This document shows positions 1 through 12,580 of a DNA stretch of 64,000 nt, one piece after another. The notes beneath the pieces were generated by a model that searched no databases, had not been told where the DNA came from, and saw nothing but the letters and a program-made list of their open reading frames with translations. This DNA is from Lineus longissimus. Taxonomy: Eukaryota > Nemertea > Pilidiophora > Heteronemertea > Lineidae. The stretch spans positions 126,001 to 190,000 of the forward strand of contig NC_088316.1 of the NCBI RefSeq assembly GCF_910592395.1. Direction: 5' to 3'. Numbering within the stretch: position 1 is the first letter of the stretch; each line of letters starts with the position of its first letter. Position numbers and translations under genes: made by a program.

Positions 1-2393
1 CTCCAAGAGAAGAGCATGAACTGGATTTGAGTCTGAGGGAAGACAGCCAGCATATTTTACCTCAAAGCATTTGCATGAGAGGCAAACGTCAATTCTGATA
101 TAAGACGACAACCCTCTACGTGCGCTGAATGAGGCCAACACACATAACAAAGTTCATCATGCTTTGAAGAGATCGTAGATCGAAACTTTGCCACCTTTCT
201 AGAGCTGATGTTCATCCCGTGTTGGGTTGGTCAGTCCAGGCGTGTAACTTGTATGCGATGGTGCGGAGAATACATAAGTTAATTTCGATTGAAACCGACA
301 ATGATATAACGAGGTTATGACCGCAATTATACAACAACTATGGAACCTGTGCAATACAAAACGATTTGGAGGTAATTTGTTTAATATGAAGTTATTCGAT
401 TTTCTGCAGTTATGTCGTTCTTGTGAGAAAGTCAGATAAAATATACATGTATTTGAAATACCTGATGATGGAAATACATAAATGTATCTTTGGTGGAATG
501 TGTTCAAAGTCAAGTTCATGAAGACTGAGTAAAATTCGATATATTCCCAACTGTCCTTATGGCTCATCAGCTTACAAGACATGTATATCAGTCCCCACCC
601 CCACTGAGATAAAATGAAGACTTGTTGATTTTCAATATCACCATAATATCTCCAAGGAACACTTTATACAGGAGGTGCAGAAAAACTAATACGTTCCTCG
701 CCGCAGTGTCGGCACAAACACTTGTAGATCTTCCCTTAATGTGAGATGATTGACTCGATTTCGCCCATAACCTGCATGTCCTAACCTGGTTAGTTATCTC
801 ATCGTATCAATGGGGATATGGTTGATTGAATTGATCATTTCATTACTCGCCTTGCGGCTGCGCCTCGAGGTAAAATAGGCAGAAGACAGGCGTAAGGGCA
901 GACGAGAACGGAGAGGGCAATATGCAGGCACGCGATAAACACAACATTATTTGCATTCCTCACCCTATGTGTTTTTATTTCACTTAGTGCCGATAAGGCT
1001 TGAACTCCATCTATGCCTACCGCAAAGTCACTGCACATGCACATATTTCGATTTCGATTTTTTTCTCGATATGCTTAACCTAGTTTTCGTAATACTATAA
1101 CAAATGGTTAGCTACCTTAAAGTATCAACAGAAAAAAAACTCGTTTAATTCATTTGCAATATTCTTGCCTATGCTTAGAGGTGTGATGCAATGTGGCGAG
1201 GTAAAGATAGGCAGCATAAAGAATCAAACTGTCCGCATGCATCACGTCTCATCTCATCTTTTAGTGGTAGCAAAATCTATGGTAGAATCTAAATACAAAC
1301 GATTTCTAACATATATCAGAGCAAGGTAGTTCTTGTTTTGCCAAACTCCCCATGCTATTTGTTCCTCTTCGATCCTAATGTTTACTTTGACAACATGCAA
1401 TAGGTCAACAGGTGTAATTGGTTGCATCTTAAGTAGAGGAGTAGTGCAAAAACAATACCAGAGACATCTAAACACTCCACCTGCTGGTGGGTAAGCAACC
1501 AGCAACTTTCATCTGCTTGGGGGCGCTGCGTGCTTTTGAACTTTTTCCGCTTATGTCAACAGGATTGGTAAACGATCACGGCAGACGAGAGGCAAAAAGA
1601 CATCATCAGACAGAATGTAAACATGCCCCCTGCTGATCGATTTGTTAGTGACATTGTATGATTGGACAGGTTGGTGTTTGTTAAGAGAGTTAAGACACAG
1701 TGGTCAAAATCAAATACTCATCGAAGAAATTAACAGCTTGTTATACATTTTCGTGTATGCGTCAACTGAGATGGCGATCTTTTGAAGTACATGTATCACT
1801 TCGCGTGTGATGGGAGATGCGCATGTGCACAACATTGACACAAATGAATGGCGGTCAAGGTGCCTCATCAGGTACCTTTCCAATTGCCAGTCACGTGGCG
1901 TATGGACCTAGCTGAAGCCTCTGAAGCCTCTATATTTTATATACGAAACACACACGGGAAGCGATCTCTACTTACAAGGATGCAGAGCATGTGCTTCAAT
2001 CTTTGGCTTTCAACTCTGCATGGCTACTGCAGAAATAATCTTGTACCAATAACGCATATTAGAATGGTGAACACGACATAATGAGCGTAGCGTATCTCCG
2101 ATCAATAGTGTGTAATAAACATCAACGACCCAATTGATATTTTATTCCTACCGGTAATGGGACACCGCCTTATGAATTTACACTCGTAAAGAAACCTCAA
2201 TGAGATCTTAGTGGATCGTTGGCGATGACAGATAGCGGCGACGAATGATACCACGAATCCGCTCTCAATAAAACTGAAAGGCCAGGTTATGCTTTTATAA
2301 ACAGTCGGTGTTGTTACGCCTTTTTGAGAAACCAATACGATTCTATCAGTTGAAAGTAAAGTTAGAACTTGACATGTATCATTCATAGTTATG
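1..2393. other. Intergenic, no gene recognised
   Basis: Short open frames on both strands have no recognisable domain, no exon-like splice borders in series and no repeat structure. Nothing here is annotated with support. Confidence 0.5.
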
Positions 2394-2575
2394 TTCAACC
2401 TCTTAAAGCAGGTTTCGCCAGCCTCACGCAGAGCTACAAACTACGGGATGGGAAGTGTGGATTAGGCATATATTGCTCAGATGATTCAACCTCTTAAAGC
2501 AGGTTTCGCCAGCCTCACGCAGAGCTACAAACTACGGGATGGGAAGTGTGGATTAGGCATATATTGCTCAGATGA
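2394..2575. repeat. 91-bp direct tandem duplication
   Basis: Two head-to-tail copies of a 91-bp unit starting TTCAACCTCTTAAAGCAGG (2394 and 2485). They are essentially identical, so the duplication is recent. No coding role is visible. Confidence 0.9.
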
Positions 2576-3744
2576 TTCTGAACACCCAAGTATACTGACC
2601 AGTAGACACGAACCCTCTATACACCTTTCCAGAAATAGGGCGCTGAGTGTCCGAAATAGTGATGTCATAAGGGGAAACTGGGCCTTATGGTGGAGGGACA
2701 AAGGAGATAGTCATGGTTGACCAACACACTTGAATGCCTTTAATGACGGACAAGGGGGGTTAAGTTAGTTCCAATGTAAGCCACCAATTTCGGGAAGCAT
2801 GTATACAGAGACAAAACTGAGGCTTTCGGCACGCACGCGGCGCGAATTGCCTGTGTCTAGCTCTTTTTGCTAACCGAAGAGACGTCTCAGTAATATCCTT
2901 GTCATGCTATTGTTTCGTCCAAACGTGTTCTTTGTCATGCATAGAACCATGAAGATTACTATGTTAAGCACGTTTCGACATGCGTCGTGCCTTACAAGAT
3001 AAATCCCCCACTTTCATTTAATCCTGTCGACGGACCAGCAGACAGTTATGACCTTAAAGGAGGTGAAGATAACCTTCTGATGACCGGAATTCCTATAATC
3101 CATTGTTCGTGTCAAATACAAAAGCTGTCACAAGTCCGATATCAATCAGCCGATCTTACCGACACTCAGTTTCCCCTGAAACTTCAATGAGCAGCTCAGA
3201 CAGGTCATTATGATCCTTTCTTACCGGTGTAGTAGGCTAAAATGTCCCACTGGAAACGGATTGAGGTATATGGCTCTGAAGAAGCCGTGACCGGTAATAC
3301 CTCAGTGCATAACAGCGCATGGTGCGCGGACACTCTATCCTAGGATATTTTCAAACGTTCACAGACCAATGTTTACCCCTGGTTTAAGAGAAGATCCTGC
3401 TGGGTTAAGTTTCTTGCAAAACGACACTGCTGAATTGTAGCTGTGTTGCTACACTTTGTCGGGGAAATTCTAGCTCTCAGTCAATGATAAGATGTCTTCC
3501 TGTACAATCCCTTGTACAATCCGACAACCGTGATTCCGATCACTGGTTGTTCTCTCTCGAGGGAAAGAAATCCCCTCATATTTTTACATTGGTTTCTTGT
3601 TAACATGTGTCTATGGTGACAGTGATATCTCTCCATGGTATTTAATGCAAGTGACCTGGCGGGTCCCTTGAAACAGCCTATGTTTTCTATCGGTCTCGTC
3701 ACCATGCATCATTGGATTTGTCAATATCATAAGTTCAAAATTAT
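2576..3744. other. Intergenic, nothing recognised
   Basis: Only short, unconserved open frames; no domain, RNA gene or repeat could be identified. Confidence 0.45.
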
Positions 3745-4110
3745 GATAAATTTTCACAGCCCACTTGTTTGGGGGGTCTGATGATGTTTCTTCATTTTGA
3801 GCAGAAAACAAACAAGTGAAAAATATATGTGGACTCATCAAAAAAAAAAAAAAATTTCATCTTTCAGAGTTCAAAATTCTAAAAAATTTTCCAAGTCAAA
3901 ATTCTTTTGGAACTGATGATGTTTCTTCAATTTGAGCAGAAAAAAACAAGTGCAAAAAAATGTTTGGACTTAATTTTTTTTAATCTTTCAGAGTTTCTTT
4001 AGTTCAAAATTCTGAAAAATTTTCAAAGCCAACATTTTTTTGAGGCTGATGATTTTTCTTCATTTTGAGCAGAAAAAAAACAAGTGAAAAAAATATTTGA
4101 GAGAGACCTC
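3745..4110. repeat. T/A-rich dispersed repeat, three tandem units of about 133 bp
   Basis: Three degenerate units, each with the core CTTCATTTTGAGCAGAAAA (near 3790, 3925 and 4057) followed by CAAGTGAAAA and a run of T. The same core recurs at about 17.6, 21.9, 29.5, 40.6 and 54.3 kb, in both orientations. In the 40.4-kb copy it is the interior of a pogo/Tigger-like MITE, so these arrays are probably decayed or terminal-less copies of that element. Confidence 0.75.
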
Positions 4111-4194
4111 GTTCATATTCAAACGGTGGAGTTGACTCGTAATATTCCATAAACCAAACAACACCAAGACACCTCCCTGTCACTCAATCAACAG

Positions 4195-4712
4195 CAATGA
4201 TCCATCATGCTGGCTGTTTCTGGTGATGGTGCAATGATCCATCATGCTGGCTGTTTCTGGTGATGGTGCAATGATCCATCATGCTGGCTGTTTCTGGTGA
4301 TGGTGCAATGATCCATCATGCTGGCTGTTTCTGGTGATGGTGCAATGATCCATCATGCTGGCTGTTTCTGGTGATGGTGCAATGATCCATCATGCTGGCT
4401 GTTTCTGGTGATGGTGCAATGATCCATCATGCTGGCTGTTTCTGGTGATGGTGCAATGATCCATCATGCTGGCTGTTTCTGGTGATGGTGCAATGATCCA
4501 TCATGCTGGCTGTTTCTGGTGATGGTGCAATGATCCATCATGCTGGCTGTTTCTGGTGATGGTGCAATGATCCATCATGCTGGCTGTTTCTGGTGATGGT
4601 GCAATGATCCATCATGCTGGCTGTTTCTGGTGATGGTGCAATGATCCATCATGCTAGCTGTTTCTGGTGATGGTGCAATGATCCATCATGCTAGCTGTTT
4701 CTGCTGATGGTG
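4195..4712. repeat. 37-bp minisatellite, 14 copies
   Basis: Unit begins CAATGATCCATCATGCTGG; the period is exactly 37 bp (4195, 4232 and so on to 4712). The first twelve copies are virtually identical. Substitutions (GCTAGCTG, TGCTGATGG) appear only in the last two units, the usual pattern of homogenisation by slippage or unequal exchange with variants left at one edge. Confidence 0.95.
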
Positions 4713-7700
4713 CAATGATTATCATGGATTGTCGGCATCACAAATAAGCTGTGATGATAATGATAAGATGGAGATTAAGCAAGTGTCTCACAGTACCAAC
4801 AGTGTCTCTTATCCCTAGAGAATTCGTCATCACTAGAGAAAGGACATGTATTTCCACTTATTATGGCCACATTAAACATTGCCGAACCAACTGAAAGAGC
4901 AGTCCACTGACCACATTTTTTGTAAGGGAGGCCAAGTGCATATTTCAATGCCACTTCTGTACAGCCGATACAAAAACGTGCTGCAGTGGTACTGACATAC
5001 CCTGTATAACAGACGAGGATATCAGTACATGCACCCGCGGCATGTAAGCACTGTACGCTTGTACAGAGTGACGACTGTCCATCTCAAGATTTTCCGAAGC
5101 GGCCAGAAACAGACCTTAAATTGTTAAGCATATTTGAGATGAATCATTTGTCATTTGACTCCAACTGTGGGTTGTCACTTTCTCCCTCCAAAAGCTAGTT
5201 TTGATTGAATTACCTCAGAAGTACATGTAAACCGATCGATATGTCTCAGTGTCTCAAGATGAATTGACAGAGTTAGAGTCTATTTTTCATCAGATGTCAT
5301 ATAGTTTGAATCCTGGGCTACTGTTGAGGATTCTCCAAGGTGTTTATATGGTAAGATGTTTGTCCCAATCCCTGGAATTCACTTCAGCCCTTTAATGGTA
5401 ATAGGCAAATGTATTGGAGTTACTGCTTGTTGTTCTCACCTTATCGTCTGTGTGATTGTCGTCTGACCACATACATACAACCAATGCATCACATAGGACT
5501 GATGATTCCAGTCACTGATCATGACTTCCAGCTAACCAATGCTTACTATTTGAAGCAGGGTTGGAAGAGCTGGGTTGGAAAAGAACCCTCTATCTATCCA
5601 AACTACAACAATCCCACTTTCTTCTTCAATCATGCATTGCCATACCATAAAAAACACAGGTTATTGCGCCAGAGCATGATGTCCACCCATATTGCCAACG
5701 TGACTATTATCCACATTCCTCGTCCAAGAGCTACTCACTTCAAAAGGATCACCCAGTTATTAAATCTTTTTTGCCAATGAGCCTGATATAACGCCTTTGA
5801 ACCACGCTGCATTTTTTCATTGCATCCAGAAGCGCTAACGTCAAGTTGCATTCAATCATGTGTGTTTGGGGAGGGAAGCTATGCTGTCGACATGGTACAC
5901 ACAATGCCGTTCTAGACCGCGTGGACAGAATAACAAACTGAGTCCCACATCGATGTCGGCAATAACCATATATGGAAAGACTTTTCCTATCTTTCTGTTT
6001 AAGAGCCATGGTATTGTTAGGATGGCCCAGCACGAGCCTTCTAAATATCCAGTTTGGATCAGATCTAGGACAGTTTGCGTTCACGTACCGGACGGGGGAT
6101 GCAAAAAGTCTTCACTGACGTTATCGCCGAATCATTTCATAACTGGTCACCGCACCAGCTTGTGCCAACTGCGGTGGGTTAGTAACGGATATGTATGATA
6201 TGTTTCCGAGACCAAACTCACGGAAAGCAATCAAATGCGGAGCACGTCTTAGCCAGAGTCAATAGTTGTATTTCGATGGGTTTTCCAGTCATGCTCTAGG
6301 GATGAGGGCAGGCTAGAGGCAAGATACTACTCTCCCGTGTTCAGGTCAATTGATCAAGATAACCTTAGAGAAACATGCTCTAAGGAATAACCCTCACAAT
6401 CTTAGGCGAGTACAACGGAGTTATATCTCTATATTAAGTTATCGACTGTCGCGGTTCTTAAACGTAGCCGCTGCGGTTACTATTGCTAGTGATAACTAGA
6501 TACGCTAGACGGCTAAACACTGACGCTTGGTCTGCCAGCAGTCTGAAAGTCCTACTAGAAATCACCACTCTGACGACCTCAACAATCACAACACATCTCC
6601 ACACCTACGCAGTCCAAAACAGCAACAGTCATTTCCCAGCTTAAAAGCGTCGCCGGTATCTAAATGAGCCATCGAAATGGTTAGGGTCCATTACCTTGGT
6701 GATTGCAACCTGGTATTACCATAGTCCAGCAGCGATTAGTAATAAAGCAAATTAACAAGTTTATCCCATCAATCTGATGACGACCTTTGTGCAGTTCGTT
6801 CTTTGGTTCAAGTGTTAGGCGGAAGTGTCGCCATCACTGAAAGACGGTCGAGCGGGCTGACGGGAGGACTGGTCTCATCGGGCACTCTCTCTTGTCACTC
6901 TTAAGAGTTCGAGGAGACCGTCGTGACCACACCCCGGGCACCACATCATTGAATGAGGACAACGATGTCCATTACTAAGTGTTGAAGGTAAATCCCAGCC
7001 CCCAAATGCCGATCAAAATTCTTATCATGCCGGGTTTGTATAGAGTCTCCTTTTTTAAATTGTGCTGTCTCACTTTTTACTTGTCATGCGTGCCATGACG
7101 TGCCATGAAGAACGAACAAGTCATTTCCGAATAGCCGACTACATACAATTCACGATGTCACCTTTCGCCCTTACGTCGTGTCATGCCATGATTTAGAGCT
7201 CAAGTCAATTAAAGATTATGTTTGTGACAAGTGACAAGTGACACGTGACAACGTGACAACGTGAATCATATCTCACTCGCCTGTGAAGGTAATGTTAGTG
7301 ATTTCGATCCATCATCGAACGAGAAAATAAATACAAATTGGATTTTATGGGCAACTCCCAAGATGATATCCGGTATATGGAGTTTTTTTGTAAAAATAGA
7401 TTACTAGTATGAAGAGGTTTGCTATAGATTTCCCAGTAGAGAAACCTGATAAAGGTGGCTTCTCTCCCAATGAAGCCATCCTATACTCTGCTAGTTCGTT
7501 GGATATTCACGTATCATTGATCAATATAAAATGAGTTTTTGATGTCGTCGACAAATTTCTGTCCTCAAAATTGTGTCGTCATATAAATTCCGCCTCGATT
7601 TTTTTTGTCCTCAAGCACAAATTGATCAAGGCGGGCGCTAGCTAGACGTAACTTGGTTATTCGGAAACAAGATCAATGGCGCGCACAGCAAAGCTTCAAA

Positions 7701-7888
7701 GCCAATAAAAAACATATGTTGACATCGGTGATCGGCATCGCAGAAAAACCATGATGTCGCGAGTTATAAGCCTGTTGTAAGACAGCAACGAACATGTTTC
7801 TTTGTATACTTAGAATACATTTAACCCAACTGAACACATAGAAGGTTTCTATGAGGTTTTGATGATAATCATTGCGGCACCATGGGGA
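4713..7888. other. Intergenic, no gene recognised
   Basis: A 123-codon open frame on the plus strand (5409-5780) is the longest, but it has no recognisable domain or typical splice context. A short GTGACAAGTGACA-type direct repeat lies near 7210-7260. Nothing else is supportable. Confidence 0.4.
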
Positions 7889-8802
7889 CATTTAACAATT
7901 AGAAGCTTTATCCGAGCTATGAAAGATTTCGCTCTGTTTTTCCTGTTTAAGCCGAGAATTTTCCAACATTTTCCGAGTTTTCTGTAAAAGCTCGGATTTC
8001 TATACTAAATCATGATTATTGACTAAGAGAACGACGCTCAAAATCGAATCTTGAACTATTTTGACCACTCAGTTAGACCACCTACAATTGTATGTGTCAC
8101 TTCTCCCGATACCAACCAGAGCAACATCTCAAAGCAGAGAAAACAGTATACCTCAGTCGGGAGTGATATTTCGACAGTTTTCAATCAAATTGTAAACCCG
8201 AGATCAAGAGTACCGTGACTCTACAGATGGTTGGACTCGATGTGACGCTGCAGTGAGCAGATTGGAAACAGAGCAGCTGCTTGAATAGCCCCTCTGTTAA
8301 CGCCAGTGATTCACCAAGAGGCCAGTCAAGCGAATCTGGCAGTCACAGCCTGTTCATTTCATACTTCAACCCACGGCCCGGCCACTTACGCGGTACCACC
8401 CCCGCTTTCACGGGACATGAGAAGCGGTAAATTATCCCCGGTGACAAAATGTTCATCAATCATCACGTGGCACTTAAGGCTTAGCTGCCACCGATTCCTC
8501 TTGTAATGGTTGTATACGCTTCGCTGATACTGCATCGTTTGGCATCGAAATGTCATCAATACCCTTCACCCAGATACCTCGCTTATTGTTAGTGGTGAAC
8601 AGGCCAATTTGATCATTTTTTCTTAATGGATTCACTACCAGATCACTTTGAAGTCAGGTTACGCTCTATCAACTCATTAGCCTTAAATCATCTGAAATTC
8701 CAAAAGCGTGATAATTGAGTACCTAATTCGATTAAAAGCATGCATCTATCACCACTCCAAATATTGCAAGTGATTAACTAATGAGGACTAGGCTTCTGAT
8801 GA

Positions 8803-8809
8803 TATATAG
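8803..8809 (+). promoter_or_regulatory. TATA-like box of PAN gene copy 1
   Basis: TATATAG lies 48 bp upstream of the start codon and would place transcription start about 20-25 bp before the ATG. The same element is conserved upstream of copy 2 (about 14885). Position and conservation support it; no transcript data are available. Confidence 0.45.
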
Positions 8810-8856
8810 CGAATCCGATGTTGAAAATGTCATTCTGCCAAGAACCAGATTTAACC

Positions 8857-11739
8857 ATGGATCGAAAATACATCCTGCTACCTTTGGTCGCGACCATTCT
8901 TGTTTTAGGAACCTTGGGTGAGTAAACACCTATATAGAAGGCAAGTATATTTATCCTGACGGCGAGTTACAAAAAAAAATACTTGGAAAGTGTTTTTCTA
9001 TGGTTTAAAAAACAATCAAAACCAATACCTGGGAAAGTGTCCTTCAATATCTGTGTCAACCTCATCTGTTTTGGTTTCCTGGAATGCTAAAATGTCCAAA
9101 TCTTGTATATAGTTCACGAAATCGTCCTGTTGTAACCGGTTACTCAGCCAACATGCATTGAAACTCAGACTTTTAATTCGGGGAAAAAAAGTTCCATTTT
9201 CGTTAGTGTCGGAAGGTTCCTGTCGACCCTCGGCTTCCTATGAGTTCGCTTCCAAGACTCCTCCTTGTCGGCTCGGGGCATCACGCTGATCACCATGCAT
9301 TATCTTTCCTCCTTGTCGGCTCGGGGTATCACGCTGATCACCATGCATTATCTTTCCTCCTTGTCGGCTCGGGGTATCACGCTGATCACCATGCATTATC
9401 TTTCCTCCTTGTCGGCTCGGGGTATCACGCTGATCACCATGCATTATCTTTCCTCCTTTTCGGCTCGGGGTATCACGCTGATCACCATGCATTATCTTTC
9501 CACCTTGTCGGTTCGAGGTATCACGCCGGTCACCATTACATATTGAGGCGGCGAGAATGGGTCGAAATCCAGCTGCGGACTGTATTATATTGTTGGAGCG
9601 ATCGGACATGTAGCTCGACGAAGAACTTTATTCTATACCAGATGAAGCACTGGTGTACGAGCTCTCAGGATATTTGCAGGGCAAGTGATTCATGTCCTAC
9701 ACTCTTCGAACTGAAGCTATACCAGATCAAGCACTGGTGTACGAGCTCTCAGGATATTTGCAGGGCAAGTGACTCATGTCCTACACTCTTCGAACTGAAG
9801 CTTTACCAGATGAAGCACTGGTGTACGAGCTCTCAGGATATTTGCAGGGCAAGTGACTCATGTCCTACACTCTTCGAACTGAAGCTTTACCAGATGAAGC
9901 ACTGGTGTACGAGCTCTCAGGATATTTGCAGGGCAAGTGACTCATGTCCTACACTCTTCGAACTGAAGCTTTACCAGATCAAGCACTGGTGTACGAGCTC
10001 TCAGGATATTTGCAGGGCAAGTGACTCATGTCCTACACTCTTCGAACTGAAGCTTTTTCAGCTTTTGAAAAACCTTTATTTTGTTTTTTGGCCAACATAA
10101 GTAATATTCACTCCATAGAGGTTTTTCATCGAAGTGAAACCACAACCTACTGGCGTTTCTGGATTACTAATATAATATTATGAGATTAGAATATCAAGTT
10201 ATGGTCGTGTGTTTTTTTTATCCAGGTCATCCTTGGTGTAAGACAGACCAGGTGGCTTTCACTGTAAGTATGTTGCATTCATTTTGGACCAGGAAGTGAA
10301 CATAGGTCACACCCATGGAGTTTAAGACCGACAGCATGACGTCATCATCTCGGCGGTCGATAACCCCAATTCCACGACCGCCCCACAAACAAATCATTTA
10401 GATAATGATCAGCGATCATGAATGCATGCGACAAAAGTCGTTGTTGTCATCGAGTGAGTTGTTGCATCCTTCGGAGTACTGTTTTTCCTGACCTACCTTA
10501 TTACTAGTACTCCACAGTTAGGCCACAGTTATTACATAACCGAGTGTTTTCCTTGGCTCAGCCCAATGCAAACTGTTTGTCTCCTCGTGGACATTAAATA
10601 TCACCCCCATTTATCTCATTTTTTAGAAACTTCCAGGACACATGCTAAATGACGTATCACATATAACCAGGTCATGGTTAATCGAACGAACTCCTGTAAA
10701 AGACTGTCTTGAACGCTGTGCCACTAATAAGTCGTTTGTGTGTCCGGGGGTGAGTTACGCTCCGAAGGAAAACTCCTGCGCGTTAGAATTGGCGGGCAAA
10801 AACGCAACCTCTCCTTCCCCCATCGTGGTCGTCTATGGCGTTAAGTGCGGTAAGCCATCTTTGTCACAGCTGAAGAGTTGTGCCTGAATGTTTACATGTG
10901 TGTGAACATTTTGAATGAAACCTGCAATTCTTACCAAATCTACTTCATTTGATAAACATTGCTGCATGTCATATTCATACTTTCTCTGATTTAACGGGCA
11001 CGATGTGCAAACTCTGGTCGATTCTTTGACTTTCTGAAAAAAAAAGAAGAAAGTATCTCTGTTATGATATTTTTGCGTATATAAAAATTATAAAAATTTC
11101 TTCAGCAAGTCAGAAGTTTTCTAAACCTAACAAGATGACAATTATGTCAAACATTAATAAAATTGGTCATCTGCTTTTGGAGACCTTTGTATGTAAATTA
11201 AAGCATTGGTAAGCTATCGACAGCCCAAAAAGGGTACAGCGCTTTTTTAAGTATAGAAGCAGTCAATGAAAATGGCCGCCCAGCTTACAAACCAAACAAG
11301 ACTCTGGAGCTTGGCCGATATCCTGGTGACCCCTGACATGATCAGGGACACAGGTTCAGCGCTACGGCTCCTGCTCAAGCGCCATGTCTCCCCACCTTTA
11401 CTCAGTATTTGATTTTTTCCAGTTCCCAAGACACTCGTCAGCTTCGACATAAATCCAAATAATTCTAAGGGGCCTGATCGGGAATATTTCGGCACAATTC
11501 CCCTCAACAGCCCAGACCCCCATCACGGCATATTCAAGTCCAAGAGAGATGGCTTTAACACCTTTCCAAACAGCACTTGGGCCAAGACCGAGCTACTGTG
11601 GAGCGGGGAGGCGAGGTCCAAGATTGAGTGTAGCACCAAGTGTATATCCTGGATCAAGCTGTACAGCATTAGATGCAATGTATTTACCTATGACACGGCA
11701 ACGAAAGAGTGCAAAGTGTTCAAGAATTACGCATCCTAG
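8857..11739 (+). CDS. Secreted two-module PAN/Apple-like protein, copy 1
   Basis: Four exons: 8857-8917, 10226-10263, 10627-10849 and 11423-11739, with phases 1, 0 and 1 and clean GT..AG borders; 639 nt coding 212 aa. Exon 1 is a signal peptide (MDRKYILLPLVATILVLGTLG). Exon 3 encodes a Cys-patterned PAN/Apple-like module (VKDCLERCAT, then C..C and AGKN). Exon 4 encodes a second module (KIECSTKC, CNVFTYDTATKECKVF) and ends in TAG, with AATAAA six bases later. PAN modules bind protein or carbohydrate ligands outside the cell; the ligand is unknown. The ATG has a good context (ACCATGG) and a TATA-like box upstream. Exon 3 has four more codons than copy 2. Other-frame open frames over exons 3-4 are shadows. 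Confidence 0.8.
9016..9183 (-). mobile_element. LINE (non-LTR retrotransposon) endonuclease fragment in intron 1, copy 1
   Basis: Reading the minus strand gives 56 codons starting PRIKSLSFNACWLSNRLQ, followed by DFVNYIQDLDILAFQETKTDE. This is the N-terminus of an APE-type endonuclease: SFNACWLSNRL matches the strand with the catalytic Asn, and ILAFQETK matches the strand with the catalytic Glu. The rest of ORF2 (remaining endonuclease and reverse transcriptase) is absent. It lies antisense to the PAN gene, with the two minisatellite arrays immediately upstream on the element's strand. Confidence 0.75.
9258..9545. repeat. 48-bp minisatellite, 6 copies (intron 1, copy 1)
   Basis: Unit GGTATCACGCTGATCACCATGC and onward, period 48 bp. 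Being a multiple of three it is open on both strands, giving spurious repetitive proteins. It lies directly upstream of the antisense LINE endonuclease fragment, so it may belong to that element's 5' region. Confidence 0.92.
9635..10054. repeat. 84-bp minisatellite, 5 copies (intron 1, copy 1)
   Basis: Unit ATACCAGATGAAGCACTGG and onward, period 84 bp, with a few diagnostic variants (GATCAAGC against GATGAAGC; GTGATTC against GTGACTC). Eight copies occur in unit 2 of the segmental duplication. Non-coding intronic position. Confidence 0.92.
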
Positions 11740-11743
11740 CTGT

Positions 11744-11749
11744 AATAAA
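11744..11749 (+). terminator. Polyadenylation signal of PAN gene copy 1
   Basis: AATAAA starts five bases after the TAG stop of exon 4. It is conserved at 18299 behind copy 2. The 3' UTR would be very short; if the signal is unused, the true site lies downstream. Confidence 0.5.
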
Positions 11750-12580
11750 CAAGACAATTGCCAGTGCTCCGCCGATCAGGTGGTTGAGACAGGTTCGTGA
11801 AGTCACCTCAGGAGTGTCCACTGACAGTAAGAGTTTCATTTTCTGGCACCAGCTTTCTTGAGATATAGACAAAATAAGGGTTTCAAATATGGCCGCAAAG
11901 ACCCCCAAAAATAGGCCAAACGGCGATTTGTAAGTCAAGTCATGTTGTAAGACACACACACACTTTTTTTAAAGTGATCAGACTTTGGGTGCCAGTGTAA
12001 AGTACCCATGGGAGCTTCCTGAAATACGGATGATAGGCAACTGGTCCGGAGAGGGTTCGAGGCAATTCGATTATTCTAGACGGACGTCAGACGACGGGTA
12101 AGCCATAATGACATTAAGCACTGCCAGCTAATAAAACTCGTGTTTCTGTTGTTCTGGGTAAAAATTGATCTGAAAAATTGCAATCATTGAAGAAAGATTA
12201 TTGTGCGCGATTCCAAAACCAGTGAAAAATAATGATATAATCAGTTAGTGAAGTCACCCATGAATGCAAGTCCCGACAAGAAGAATGATTCCCCGAGCCA
12301 AGAGTGAACGCAGGAAATAAAGGGAAAGAAGAAACTGAAGCAAGAATACCAAGGTCAGTTTGTTCTCAAGAGGATGTACACAAGCCAACGACATTAATAA
12401 CTCTGCAAAGCTAAATATCGAGGTATCTCGGCCTCAAGTCCTCGGCGCAACGAAGAGTCTCCTTGTATCGATACGTACTTGTCGACGTTGACATCTCCAG
12501 ACTCAAGAGGCCGTTCCCGAACATTCTGCGTCTCATCTTAGGTGTTTTCCGAGCATACATTTTACTCGTTTTACTCATAA
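11750..12580. other. Spacer between PAN gene and GPCR pseudogene, copy 1
   Basis: Near-identical to 18305-19232 in the second unit. No gene recognised; a short CA run lies near 11950. Confidence 0.5.

Noticed and set aside
5409-5780. 123-codon plus-strand frame as a gene
   Set aside because: No domain, no recognisable composition bias and no splice or promoter context.
11549-11800. 83-codon frame overlapping PAN exon 4
   Set aside because: Out of frame with the spliced gene; the correct frame shows a Cys-patterned PAN module ending at TAG 11739.
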